A stretch of DNA of 25,190 nt. It comes from a virus. The notes below the pieces were generated by a model. It was not told where the DNA came from, made no database searches, and was given only the letters and a program-made list of their open reading frames with translations. Positions 13,299 to 21,783 of the stretch are shown piece after piece. Each line of letters opens with the position of its first letter. Positions within the stretch are counted from its first letter, which is position 1. Location: positions 1 through 25,190 of IMG/VR virus record IMGVR_UViG_3300044712_001871; one strand, 5' to 3'. Both the position numbers and the translations under genes were made by a program.

Positions 13299-13739
13299 AT
13301 GAACTATTTTTCTGCCGCAGACCTGATTCAAGCAAAGCTTACCGAGCATCTAGCAGCGGCTAGCCTTAATTGCCATGTCGCCAAGGCTGCCGGCTGGAAA
13401 CATTTGCTGGAAAGCCTACAAATGACCCCGGCCTGTTTCATCTGGCATCAAGCCGACAAAATTCAAACCAATCAGTCCGGCAGCCGTGGCCTCGGCAAAA
13501 ATCAAATCGTTGATCAAATCTGGAACGTGGTTGTCGCGGTTCGCAATGTCGGCGATGCCAGCGGTTATTCCGCGCAACTCGATGCGGACGCCATTATTTC
13601 AGCCGTGCTGGCCCTGCAGGGCGACAAGTTGGATTCCGAACACGGCCATTTATACCGCGCGCAGTCTCAGTACATGAGCGGCTACGTCAAAGGGTTTGGC
13701 ATTTACCCATTCGCATTTTCCACCCGAATTTTCACTTAA
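13299..13739 (+). CDS. tail terminator / head-tail completion protein (Gp37-like)
   Basis: This is a 146-residue protein starting MNYFSAADLIQAKLTEHLAA. The alpha/beta pattern, with TPACFIWHQADKIQTNQSGS, KNQIVDQIWNVVVAVRN and DADAIISAVLALQG, fits the Mu-like Gp37 / tail terminator proteins that cap the tail tube and join it to the head. It is about the usual length for such proteins. No strong ribosome binding site is next to the ATG; a ggag lies about 18 bases upstream. It restarts the conserved connector-to-tail gene order after the fibre-like block. Confidence 0.72.
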   Translation: MNYFSAADLIQAKLTEHLAAASLNCHVAKAAGWKHLLESLQMTPACFIWHQADKIQTNQSGSRGLGKNQIVDQIWNVVVAVRNVGDASGYSAQLDADAIISAVLALQGDKLDSEHGHLYRAQSQYMSGYVKGFGIYPFAFSTRIFT

Positions 13740-13751
13740 CGAGAGGCTGTT

Positions 13752-13916
13752 ATGGCAGACCCCAAAAAAACCGAGCAAACCATCGAGACAGTGGTCGTCA
13801 TTATCGCTGTCGACAACCACGAACATAACGGCATCATCATTCCCAAGGGCACGAAATTGGATGTCAGCCCGGCCACGGCGGAATGGATGCGTCAACAACA
13901 CATTATCGAGGGTTAA
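13752..13916 (+). CDS. small conserved phage protein (DUF7210-like)
   Basis: This is a 54-residue protein with a ribosome binding site (gagaggctgtt) before ATG 13752. The sequence (MADPKKTEQTIETVVVIIAV, then HNGIIIPKGTKLDVSPATAE, then WMRQQHIIEG) has the pattern of small phage proteins in which a short strand pair with a 'hnG..y.kGd.i.v....a..L...g.v' motif lies between tail terminator and tail tube genes. The function is unknown; it may assist tail completion. It is followed by three bases and then the tail tube ATG. Confidence 0.7.
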   Translation: MADPKKTEQTIETVVVIIAVDNHEHNGIIIPKGTKLDVSPATAEWMRQQHIIEG

Positions 13917-13919
13917 TCC

Positions 13920-14672
13920 ATGGCGGATTTGAATGTACAGCAAGGCCTGATCTATGAAGGCAACATCCATGCCCAGCGCTATGTTTCCGGGGTATTGCAG
14001 GCCAAGGCCATCGGCCCGTTTGAAGTAACTGGGCTAACTATTAAAGCCGGCAATGAACCGAAAGAGCGGAAATCCAATTTAGTTGGGCAATCCGGCAAAG
14101 TGCGCGGCACGTTTGCCCGTACGATGCCTACAGAGCTCAAAATTTCAGCCAACGCGGCAAATTCCGATTTGTATGCGCTTTTTTTGCTGGGCTCGACGGC
14201 GGCATATAGCGTGGCCGGCGGCTCGGCAACTGGCGAATCCGTCGCCAGCATGGAACACGACAAATGGTACAAGCTAGCACACGATAACGTTTCGGCCGTG
14301 GCTATTACCGACAAGGTGTTGGGTACGGATTTCGAAGTGGACGGCAAGCTGGGGCTGATTCGAAATCTGTCTACCGGCTCTATTGCCAACAATGCCACGG
14401 ACTCAGTCAATTACACCTACAGCGCCATTGCCGGAACCACTATCCAAGTGGGCACCCAGTCAAAGGTTGACGTGAAGTTGCTCGGCCGATTGACCAATTC
14501 CGAAACCGGAAATTATTCAATTCTGGAAGTGCCGAAAGTCACGCTATCGCCTTCGAAAGAACTGGCGCTGATCGGCAACGATTATTCCGAATTTGAACTA
14601 ACCGGAAATTGCATTTTGCTGGATGGCCAGGCCGCCGATTTGTATTTGCGCGACCCGGTTTCTTATACCTAA
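13920..14672 (+). CDS. major tail tube protein
   Basis: This is a 250-residue protein with a gaggg ribosome binding site upstream of ATG 13920. Position between terminator and tape measure genes, and a beta-rich composition, indicate the tail tube subunit of a long non-contractile tail. Visible segments are LNVQQGLIYEGNIHAQRYVS, a region with FEVTGLTIKAGNEPKERKSN, a long inserted loop around GGSATGESVASMEHDKWYKL, and a C-terminal VPKVTLSPSKELALIGNDYS, typical of the tube fold's last strands. No sheath gene precedes it, so the phage resembles siphovirus-type transposable phages rather than Mu. Confidence 0.8.
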   Translation: MADLNVQQGLIYEGNIHAQRYVSGVLQAKAIGPFEVTGLTIKAGNEPKERKSNLVGQSGKVRGTFARTMPTELKISANAANSDLYALFLLGSTAAYSVAGGSATGESVASMEHDKWYKLAHDNVSAVAITDKVLGTDFEVDGKLGLIRNLSTGSIANNATDSVNYTYSAIAGTTIQVGTQSKVDVKLLGRLTNSETGNYSILEVPKVTLSPSKELALIGNDYSEFELTGNCILLDGQAADLYLRDPVSYT

Positions 14673-14674
14673 CC

Positions 14675-15094
14675 ATGCGTTTAATGCAGGCCGCCAGGCT
14701 GACTGATAAAACCGTCGCGGTAGTGCATGAATTGCGCGTCCGCGACGTTCGGTTGTTGATCAATCCGGAAACCGGTCTATCGGCCAAACCCTTGGCCGAT
14801 TTGCTTGGCGAGGATTTTTTAACCGCCGAGATTTTTCTAAAAGAGCTGGTGGCGCTGCCGGCCGGATTGACGTTTTCTGACATTACCGGCGATCAGCTGG
14901 CCGAACTGATGGCTGTATGGGATTCGGTGAATGCCCGGTTTTACAAGCAAACTGGAGTTGGAAGATCCGCCGGTAATCCTGGCCGGAATTTAGACGGCGC
15001 TTGTGCGGCGTTGATTGGCCTGGGCCATGTCAATGTTTGGGACTATGGCTGGGGGTTTTTTATGACCGTGGTTAATTCGATGCGGGCTAAATAA
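14675..15094 (+). CDS. putative tail assembly chaperone
   Basis: This is a 139-residue protein starting at ATG 14675 (or 14684), two bases after the tail tube stop. The N-terminal part (LTDKTVAVVHELRVRDVRLL) and a central helical region (AKPLADLLGEDFLTAEIFLK, then TGDQLAELMAVWDSVNARFY) suit the tail assembly chaperones that lie just before the tape measure gene and keep it soluble. The C-terminus (VNVWDYGWGFFMTVVNSM) is aromatic and resembles the part encoded after the frameshift in some phages. A GGGGGTTTTTT run (15051-15061) lies near the end, but both alternative frames stop shortly after it, so no long frameshift product is expected. Confidence 0.6.
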   Translation: MRLMQAARLTDKTVAVVHELRVRDVRLLINPETGLSAKPLADLLGEDFLTAEIFLKELVALPAGLTFSDITGDQLAELMAVWDSVNARFYKQTGVGRSAGNPGRNLDGACAALIGLGHVNVWDYGWGFFMTVVNSMRAK

Positions 15095-15235
15095 TTACCG
15101 GCGTGTCAGCAGGCCATTTATAGCCAGCACGACATTCAGTACCAATAAAATCAGCAATGGCCACCAGAACAGAGGTTTCATCGTCAGCACGGCCAGCACG
15201 GCCAAAACCAAGATAGGTTTTATCAAAATAGTCAT
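15095..15235 (-). CDS. small antisense two-TM hydrophobic protein (tentative)
   Basis: This is a 46-residue ORF on the minus strand that exactly fills the gap between the chaperone stop and the tape measure start. The product begins MTILIKPILVLAVLAVL and has two hydrophobic stretches (about 3-18 and 22-41) around MKPLFWWP, ending in LLTRR. A gaggt lies about 13 bases before its ATG, a loose ribosome binding site. Its ATG and the tape measure ATG overlap on opposite strands. It is the only minus-strand candidate in the phage. It could be a holin-like or toxin-like peptide, or a chance ORF; no promoter is apparent. Confidence 0.35.
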   Translation of the reverse strand: MTILIKPILVLAVLAVLTMKPLFWWPLLILLVLNVVLAINGLLTRR

Positions 15236-18158
15236 GGCAAATAACGACCTCAATGTAAAAATCAGGATTAATGGCGAGGATAACACCGGGACGGCCTTCG
15301 GTAAAACTCGCGCGGGCATTCAGTCCATCAGCCAGCAATTGGCGGCCATGCAAACCCGATTGCAGCAGCTGGTTTCGCTGAAAATTGGCGAAATCATCGG
15401 CAATCAACTCGGCAAGGTCATCCAGACCGCCGACGGCTTTAAAACATTGCAGGCACGTTTAAAGTTGGTATCGGATACCACCGATGAATACAACGTTGCT
15501 CAGAAAGAAGTATTCAACATTGCCCAGCGCACACGCGCAAGCCTGGAAGGTACGGCCAACGTCTATGGCAAGCTGGAAACATCGGTCAAACAACTAGGCG
15601 GCACGCAGCAAGACGCGTTGCAGGTCACTGAGACATTAAACCAAGCTATTGCGCTCACTAGTCAAGGCGCAGCGCAAGACGAAGCGGCTATTTTGCAATT
15701 CAGCCAGGCGCTTGGCTCCGGCGTTTTGCGCGGCGATGAATTCAACAGTGTGATGGAGAATTCGCCAGGCCTGGCAAAAGCACTGGCTGATGGTTTGCAA
15801 GTTCCGATTACCGCATTGCGCGGCATGGCCGAGGCCGGCGAATTAACCGCCGACCGCTTGATTAATGCCCTGGGTAAGGCCGCGCCCAGCGTGGCGAAAC
15901 AGTTCTCCCAATTGCCTGTCACCGTGGGACAGGCATTCACCCAGCTGAATAACGAATTTACCCGGTATATCGGCGAGGCGGACGCCGCCGGCGGCGCTAC
16001 CGCAAAACTGGCGGCATCTATTCAGTTTGTCGCGGAAAACCTAAAACCGCTGGCCGAAACGGCATTGACGCTGGCAGCTGTATACGGCGCGACTCTATTG
16101 CAGGGATTATTGAAATCCAGTGCGGCAATGGTCGATTCGGTGGCCGCTTCTAGGGCAAAAATGCTTGCTGAGCGGGAATTGCTGGCGGGTGAAATCATGC
16201 TGGCCCAGCATCAGGCCCAGCTTGCCGCATCTACGTTAAATGCCGCTAAAGCCAACATGGATATGGCTCTGTCTCAAAAAAAAGCGGCCACCGGTTTTTT
16301 TGAAACCGCCATTGCTGCCAATAATGCCAAGCTAGCCATTCAAGGTTATTACACCGCATCCACTGCCGCCGCAGAAAAACAGGCCGCATTAGCTGCGCTG
16401 ACTACCAAGGCCGCCGATGCAATGACTTTGGCGCAAAGAGCCGCTGCGGGATTAAATGCCGCGCTAAATCTGTTTATCTCTTTTGAAATCGGCAAAACAG
16501 TTGGCGAATGGCTTAATCAATTCGATCTGGTCAAGGCTGCCGGCGTTCGCCTGGCCGAGGTTCTGACGATCGTTAAGACAGGCGCCGAAGGCATGTTTAA
16601 CGGGGTTTCATTTGGCGATCGCATCGAGCAAATTAAAAATATTCACGCTGAATATAATGAGCTTGCGGCCAGTATTGGCAAAGCCACCATCGAGCAAAAT
16701 AATAATACCGATGCCGGAAAAGCCACGGCATCGCAAATGCAGATTCAAACTAACAATGCGGAAAAGTTAGCAAAGACATATCGTGCCTTGGCCGATGTCG
16801 CCGAATTTAAAACTAAAAGCCAGTTGCAGGTCATAGATGACAATAAAGACGCGGCAGTGGGCAAGGTGCAGACGAGCATTACCGACGCCGGCGGTGTCGA
16901 CCGATCTCGCCAGCGCGAGTCTGAAATAACCCGTATCTCAATTCAGGCGGATCAGGAACGCTCAAAAGTCCTAGCGGACAGCACAAAAAAGCGCATCGAC
17001 CTGATCGACCAGGCCTATAAAGCCGAAATCGCCTCGGCGGCAAAATCGAAAAAAGACGTTAGCGAGCTGAATCAGAAATGGCTGGCCGATAAGCAAAAGG
17101 TTTTATCCGAGTGGGTCGACGCCAGCCGCAAATCCATCGCCGAACTAACGGCGCTGGAACAAAAGCATGCCGAGACCGCAACGCAATTACGCAACAGTGT
17201 TGCAGAAAATCAGCAAAGCAGGCGCGAAAAAATCGCCGGTTTGAAAGGCGAAACTAATATTACCCAGGCTAGCGATCTTTACCGGTTGCGTAACACGCTA
17301 GGCGAGTCTGATTTACAAAGTAAATTGCAAGCCGCGCAAAAATCCGGCGATCTGTCCGGGCAGTTGGATGCGGCAAAGCGACTGGAAGCTGTGTATGAAA
17401 AAGTTGCCGACGCTGCAAAATCGGCATTCGATGCGGGCAATATCGACGGCGGACAATTACGGGCGGCTATTTATAATCTTGAATCTGCGGGCAAACAGGC
17501 AGATCAGCTTGCATTAAAAGCAGCGAATGACGAACAAGCACAATCTGAAAAATTGAAAGTTTCGCTGGAAGAGCGGAAAGTAACATTGCTTGAGGCAAAA
17601 AAGCTGTTGGATGATTTAGTGACCACTGCTCAGCAGGGCATGACATTGGTGGTCGATAGTTCTCAAGTCGATGCGGCGCTTGCCAAAATCAACGAAATAC
17701 CCGACCAGAAAACTATCTCGTTAAATGTCGACGCCGGCGGATCGAGCGCCCCTACAGCTCCTGGTTATGCCGATGGCGTGCGTTTGCCCGGTTTCGGCGG
17801 CGGTGATCGCCGTCCGGCGCTGCTGGAGGATGGCGAAGGTGTGGTCAACAAACACGGCCTCCGCGCTCTAGATGCTGCGTTCGGCCCTGGATTTTTCGAT
17901 GGCATCAACGCCGGCGCCAGCCCGGTCGAGTTATTGCGCCGCCACGTCGGCACCATGAGATTGGCCGACGGCGGCCGGATCGCTATCAACATGCCCAGCA
18001 TCGATCTGCCGAACATCGCCGGTAAAAGCGGTTCGCCGATCAATATTCATTTGCCGGACGGCAGTAAATACGGGCCATTCACCGGTTCCGGCGACAGCTC
18101 GGCCGCATTGGAGGCAGCGTTACAACGTGAAGTATTGCGGCGGGGGCGCAGAGGATGA
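15234..18158 (+). CDS. tail tape measure protein
   Basis: This 974-residue protein is the longest in the window. It has the conserved tape-measure N-terminal domain (~residues 60-230: FKTLQARLKLVSDTTDEYNV, then FNIAQRTRASLEGTANVYGK, then SGVLRGDEFNSVMENSPGLA). Hydrophobic segments lie near 269-295 and 407-425, followed by long Ala/Gln/Lys-rich helices and coiled coil (~520-800). The Gly-rich end has GYADGVRLPGFGGGDRRPAL and VVNKHGLRALDAAFGPGFFD. It sets tail length and helps DNA entry; at about 0.15 nm per residue it predicts a tail near 145 nm. No frameshift or truncation is seen. The frame is open upstream to 15066, but the first ATG is at 15234. The stop overlaps the next start. Confidence 0.95.
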   Translation: MANNDLNVKIRINGEDNTGTAFGKTRAGIQSISQQLAAMQTRLQQLVSLKIGEIIGNQLGKVIQTADGFKTLQARLKLVSDTTDEYNVAQKEVFNIAQRTRASLEGTANVYGKLETSVKQLGGTQQDALQVTETLNQAIALTSQGAAQDEAAILQFSQALGSGVLRGDEFNSVMENSPGLAKALADGLQVPITALRGMAEAGELTADRLINALGKAAPSVAKQFSQLPVTVGQAFTQLNNEFTRYIGEADAAGGATAKLAASIQFVAENLKPLAETALTLAAVYGATLLQGLLKSSAAMVDSVAASRAKMLAERELLAGEIMLAQHQAQLAASTLNAAKANMDMALSQKKAATGFFETAIAANNAKLAIQGYYTASTAAAEKQAALAALTTKAADAMTLAQRAAAGLNAALNLFISFEIGKTVGEWLNQFDLVKAAGVRLAEVLTIVKTGAEGMFNGVSFGDRIEQIKNIHAEYNELAASIGKATIEQNNNTDAGKATASQMQIQTNNAEKLAKTYRALADVAEFKTKSQLQVIDDNKDAAVGKVQTSITDAGGVDRSRQRESEITRISIQADQERSKVLADSTKKRIDLIDQAYKAEIASAAKSKKDVSELNQKWLADKQKVLSEWVDASRKSIAELTALEQKHAETATQLRNSVAENQQSRREKIAGLKGETNITQASDLYRLRNTLGESDLQSKLQAAQKSGDLSGQLDAAKRLEAVYEKVADAAKSAFDAGNIDGGQLRAAIYNLESAGKQADQLALKAANDEQAQSEKLKVSLEERKVTLLEAKKLLDDLVTTAQQGMTLVVDSSQVDAALAKINEIPDQKTISLNVDAGGSSAPTAPGYADGVRLPGFGGGDRRPALLEDGEGVVNKHGLRALDAAFGPGFFDGINAGASPVELLRRHVGTMRLADGGRIAINMPSIDLPNIAGKSGSPINIHLPDGSKYGPFTGSGDSSAALEAALQREVLRRGRRG

Positions 18159-18658
18159 TCAAGATTGGCGCTATTTCTATACCCGACGAGGCCGCTTTTG
18201 ACATTCGGCAAAGCTACACACCACTGGGCGGCAAGGCGCTGTTACGGACCAAAAACGGCGCGGCTATCTTGCAACAACGGTGGCAAAAATTGAGTTCGAC
18301 CATTACCGGCAGCGGCTGGTTGCCGGATGGATTGGATGCCGTGGATGTTTCCGCGTCACAGGCGGTTTATTGCATCGCGCCGCTGTCTGTTTTATCAGCA
18401 TCCAATGTGATTACTATCCCTCGCACATTTCGCACAGATGGGGATTATGTCGCCCAGGGCGTGGCTATCGTCGGCGGTGAAATGCTGGCAACGCCGGCGG
18501 CCGTGGCCGGGCAAGTGGCGACGTTGACGGTAGTGGCCGGAGCGACGCAGTACATGGTGGTTTATTACCCGGTCATCACCGGTTTTATCACCGTCGATCG
18601 GCAATTCGACGAAGCCAACCAGCTGCAAAGCTGGACGATTGACGTGCAACAGGCCTGA
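18155..18658 (+). CDS. distal tail protein-like
   Basis: This is a 167-residue protein starting in an ATGA overlap with the tape measure gene. Beta-rich sequence includes KIGAISIPDEAAFDIRQSYT, LLRTKNGAAILQQRWQKLSS and a central TIPRTFRTDGDYVAQGVAIV, with a terminal VDRQFDEANQLQSWTIDVQQ. The position directly after the tape measure, and the size, match the tail-tip adapter proteins that follow it in B3/D3112-like phages. It probably joins the tube to the tip hub. No closer family is recognised. Confidence 0.65.
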   Translation: MIKIGAISIPDEAAFDIRQSYTPLGGKALLRTKNGAAILQQRWQKLSSTITGSGWLPDGLDAVDVSASQAVYCIAPLSVLSASNVITIPRTFRTDGDYVAQGVAIVGGEMLATPAAVAGQVATLTVVAGATQYMVVYYPVITGFITVDRQFDEANQLQSWTIDVQQA

Positions 18659-18660
18659 TC

Positions 18661-20616
18661 GTGTTTAATGCCGCGCCATTCAATGCATTGGTATTTAACG
18701 GTTCCGTGTCCATGGTCTCGTGGCCGCATGGCGATGTGGCGCTGTGGTTTGATCAGACTGTTACCGGCTATGAAGGCGAAGCGGCGATTTGGTTTGAACA
18801 GACTGTTACCGATGTTGGCGACGCCGTTGTTTGGTTTGCACAATCGGTTGAAAATCCATCGGGCGATGTTGGCCTGTGGTTTCAACAAGCGGTTATCGAT
18901 ACCGGCGAAGTTAGCTGCTGGCTTTCTCAAACCGTTTTTTCGGTGGCCTCGGTCGCCGCCAGCTGGCCGAATTGGGATGTGATTGTCAAAGTATCCGGAA
19001 ATAACATCAGCGACAATCTGGTTGACGGCATTCAGATCGATGCACAACGCAGCGCTGCCAGAACCGCCGATTTCAGCGTGTTGTTGTCCGGTGTTATCGA
19101 TGCATTAAGCTGGGTTGGCCGGCCGGTTTCCATCGATTTCAAACAAGATAGCGGCGCGGTCTGGCGGCGGTTTACCGGCGTTATTTCAATTGCCGTTTAC
19201 GATATTGCCAGCCATGCTTTGAAGTGCACCTGCAGCGACGATCTGCAGCGTGTTATCGATGCCAGAACCAACGAGCAGCTGAAAACCCTGATCGGCGGTT
19301 ACTGGTCACCATATGTGTTCAATGAAAAAAACATCGGTTGGAATTACTGTCAGGATTTATTGAAAACGGTGCAGAATTCTGCGGAATTGGACAGTTCCGG
19401 CGTATTGAAGGTCAACAGCCTGCAAAACAAAGCCGTGGCCGATTTCAGCTTCGACACCGGCATCATTTTAGATGAGTCGCTGTCGGTCGAATTGACCCAG
19501 CGCGCCCAGCTGGTCAACCGCATCGACATCACGTTTCAATCGCGTTTCGAGCGGCTATATCACCGTACCGAGCGCCAGCGCTGGCAATATCCGCACAGCA
19601 TTGTCGAGTATTACAGCAACACCACGCCATTTTTGAATCAAGGCATGGTGGCCGATGCGGTGGCCAATGCCGGCTGGTCGTTATTGTCGGCGGATTACAG
19701 CCCGATCTGGCCGAGCGGTATCTATGACAAGTTTGGCCAGGTTACAGAGAATATTTATTTTGGGTTGTTCGTCTGGGTCAATAATTATCCGGATGCTGTA
19801 CTGGCATTCGATCTCGATGCCGCGTTTCGCTGGCAACAGTCCGTTACCCATGAATTCAACATAACGGTATCGGCGCCGGCGTCGATTGCCGCCTACGGTG
19901 CGCAATTGACCGAGACTATTGACGCCAGCGCGTCGGTCGATAGCGTGGTTTCCGATTGGGGTAAGGCCGGCACCGATCTATCCGTCATGCCGTCCGGCTT
20001 CGTCCGCGACGATCAATACAATTATTACCGCGACGAATACCAAAGCGCCGATGTCGGCAATGCGCTCAAAACCTTGGTTGCCGAGGCCGCCACGCGCATA
20101 GCCGAATCGCACCGATCTTCACGGGTGGTTTTCAATTTGCCGCTGGCGCCGTATCTGGAGTTGAATCACACAGTGGCGGTCAATGATGCCGACGTTACCG
20201 CAAAAGGCATCGTCAACCGGATCAGCGAGCGCTATAGCTTTGATGAGGGCCGCGCGACGACGACGGTCGAACTGGCGATCAGCGCCGGGCAGACTGGCGT
20301 TGATATTGTCGAGTTTACCCCGCCTGATTTGGCGATACCTGCGTTGCCATCACCAGCTAACAATAGCGACCCACGCTTTTTAACTGACGTGCCGACCCAT
20401 ATCGGCGGCATTGAAGGTGCGCCGCCCGACAGTGAAGCGTTTTTCGGTTACATGACCAATTATGATCTGATCGGCCCCGGTTCCAACACCTATCCACAAG
20501 AGCTGCGCCTGATGTTCAATGCGTTGCCGGACGATAAAACCATCGACATCACCACGCCGATTTCCTATGCCGTTGAAATCGCCGTACCCCATAACACGCT
20601 GACAATTCACGCCTGA
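18661..20616 (+). CDS. tail hub / baseplate-like protein with N-terminal WF-Q-V repeats
   Basis: This is a 651-residue protein from a GTG start two bases after the previous stop. It begins FNAAPFNALVFNGS, a motif seen at the start of several phage tail proteins. Five short repeats of the type GDVALWFDQTV follow (residues ~24-92). From ~100 onward comes a hub-like body: VIVKVSGNNISDNLVDGIQI, DLQRVIDARTNEQLKTLIGG, a beta-rich middle, and a C-terminal SHRSSRVVFNLPLAPYLELN followed by GIVNRISERYSFDEGRATTT. This resembles the 'gp27-like' hub or tail protein found after the distal tail gene. It probably forms the tail tip to which later fibre proteins attach. Confidence 0.75.
   Translation: MFNAAPFNALVFNGSVSMVSWPHGDVALWFDQTVTGYEGEAAIWFEQTVTDVGDAVVWFAQSVENPSGDVGLWFQQAVIDTGEVSCWLSQTVFSVASVAASWPNWDVIVKVSGNNISDNLVDGIQIDAQRSAARTADFSVLLSGVIDALSWVGRPVSIDFKQDSGAVWRRFTGVISIAVYDIASHALKCTCSDDLQRVIDARTNEQLKTLIGGYWSPYVFNEKNIGWNYCQDLLKTVQNSAELDSSGVLKVNSLQNKAVADFSFDTGIILDESLSVELTQRAQLVNRIDITFQSRFERLYHRTERQRWQYPHSIVEYYSNTTPFLNQGMVADAVANAGWSLLSADYSPIWPSGIYDKFGQVTENIYFGLFVWVNNYPDAVLAFDLDAAFRWQQSVTHEFNITVSAPASIAAYGAQLTETIDASASVDSVVSDWGKAGTDLSVMPSGFVRDDQYNYYRDEYQSADVGNALKTLVAEAATRIAESHRSSRVVFNLPLAPYLELNHTVAVNDADVTAKGIVNRISERYSFDEGRATTTVELAISAGQTGVDIVEFTPPDLAIPALPSPANNSDPRFLTDVPTHIGGIEGAPPDSEAFFGYMTNYDLIGPGSNTYPQELRLMFNALPDDKTIDITTPISYAVEIAVPHNTLTIHA
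18730..18936 (+). repeat. five short WF(D/E/A/Q)Q-V coding repeats
   Basis: The segment encodes WFDQTV, WFEQTV, WFAQSV, WFQQAV and WLSQTV, each preceded by a short G(D/E)(V/A)xx(L/I/V/C) strand and separated by 5-9 residues. The repeat DNA (tggtttgatcagactgttac, tggtttgaacagactgttac) is clearly related between copies 1 and 2, so at least one duplication is recent. The unit looks like a beta-hairpin with a surface tryptophan. Confidence 0.85.
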
Positions 20617-20617
20617 C

Positions 20618-21220
20618 ATGAGCACATCACTACAATTTCATACCGATGCCGGATTGACCACGCCGGTTAGCAGCCACAGCCTGAATCATTTGGTGGATGG
20701 CAGCGGTGACCCGCAAGGCCTGGTGCTGTACCTTGGCAGCAGTAATGCCGCCAATAAATTTCAGAATAAGACCAGCCCTGGCGTTACGGCGCTGTCTGTC
20801 AGCATCGTTAATGCCACGGCGTTATGGACGTTGAACACGGCAAAAGTGGTCAACGATAAGGTGCGGACCACGGCAAAGAATGGCTATCGCTATAAGGTGC
20901 AATCGATTACAGGCGATGGTTTGACTGGCGCCACTGAACCGACCTGGCCGACGACCATCGGCAATACCGTGGTGGACTATCATGTGACGTGGGTAAACGA
21001 TGGCAAGTTGCATGAAGCGACCGAGATTAAGTTGGCTGCCAGCGACGGCGGATTAACTGGAGCAACGCCTGGCGCATCGTTGAGCGTTGGCGCGACTATC
21101 AACGGCGGATCGGCCAATGCTGTTGCAATCCACATGTTGATCGATGATGCCACGGCGGTGATTGGTGCCGCGACCGAGCTGGGCTTGGCGGTTAAAAACG
21201 TCGAAGAATCGCCGATCTGA
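20618..21220 (+). CDS. tail tip protein with a carbohydrate-binding-like insert
   Basis: This is a 200-residue protein whose start follows the hub gene stop by one base. The N-terminal and C-terminal parts (LQFHTDAGLTTPVSSHSLNH; then GASLSVGATINGGSANAVAI) look like a beta-rich tail-tip domain. Residues ~70-126 contain a module of the type 'W..N.AK.VNDKVRTTAKNGYRYKV...TGATEPTWPTTIGNTVVD..VTW', common in phage tail and polysaccharide-binding proteins and often linked to surface sugar recognition. It may contribute to receptor binding. Carbohydrate binding is inferred from the pattern only. The stop overlaps the next start by one base. Confidence 0.65.
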   Translation: MSTSLQFHTDAGLTTPVSSHSLNHLVDGSGDPQGLVLYLGSSNAANKFQNKTSPGVTALSVSIVNATALWTLNTAKVVNDKVRTTAKNGYRYKVQSITGDGLTGATEPTWPTTIGNTVVDYHVTWVNDGKLHEATEIKLAASDGGLTGATPGASLSVGATINGGSANAVAIHMLIDDATAVIGAATELGLAVKNVEESPI

Positions 21221-21783
21221 TGAGCATCAAAAAGCAAATCAATGCGCTGGTGGCCGAGGATGGCAAGTGGCGCCAGCTGTTGCCGACAAAAGTAAGCCGC
21301 GAGCCGATTCCGGCCAAATTGGGTGTCGCAAAACAATCGTCAAATCCGACTGCTGTAAATAGCAATATCAGAACTGAGTCGATCACTGTTTATTCGCATC
21401 TGATCATCACCGAAGATGGTGCGTTCGAGCGGCCGCATGGTTGGCCGGCAAATGGTAGTTATCCAGCCGGAACTCCAGTTCCATCGCCACTGCCGAAGTC
21501 ACTCATCAATTCTGGCGGCGTTTTATCGCTGGATGTGGACGCTCAATATTATGAGCAAAAGCGGGTGCATATCGTTTGTTTTGATGTTTCTGGATCGTTA
21601 TATGAGGATCGTTATTTGATCCCGTTGGCGGCGCCGTTTTCCGGTTATTACCAGGGCATTGCACGTCATGCGTCCGGTGTTTGGTTTCCTAGCATGCATT
21701 TGATCAGCGCCGCTGATTTGGCTAAACCGTTGGCGGCGCGCATGTCGGCATTGTTGAAGTCTGGGGTGGTCAATGACAACTAA
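21220..21783 (+). CDS. hypothetical tail-tip protein
   Basis: This is a 187-residue protein starting at the TGATG junction at 21220. The sequence has an N-terminal helix (MSIKKQINALVAEDGKW), then beta-strands (ESITVYSHLIITEDGAFERP, YEQKRVHIVCFDVSGSLYED) and the GYYQGIARHASGVWFPSMHL segment. No domain family is recognised. Its place in the tail-tip/fibre operon and tight coupling at both ends (11-base overlap with the next gene) support a virion role. It shows no signal peptide or membrane helix. Confidence 0.6.
   Translation: MSIKKQINALVAEDGKWRQLLPTKVSREPIPAKLGVAKQSSNPTAVNSNIRTESITVYSHLIITEDGAFERPHGWPANGSYPAGTPVPSPLPKSLINSGGVLSLDVDAQYYEQKRVHIVCFDVSGSLYEDRYLIPLAAPFSGYYQGIARHASGVWFPSMHLISAADLAKPLAARMSALLKSGVVNDN

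Noticed and set aside
15051-15075. GGGGGTTTTTT run near the chaperone gene end as a programmed frameshift site
   Set aside because: The -1 frame stops at 15073 and the +1 frame stops at 15063, so no GT-type extended product is possible; codon phasing also does not match the X-XXY-YYZ pattern well.
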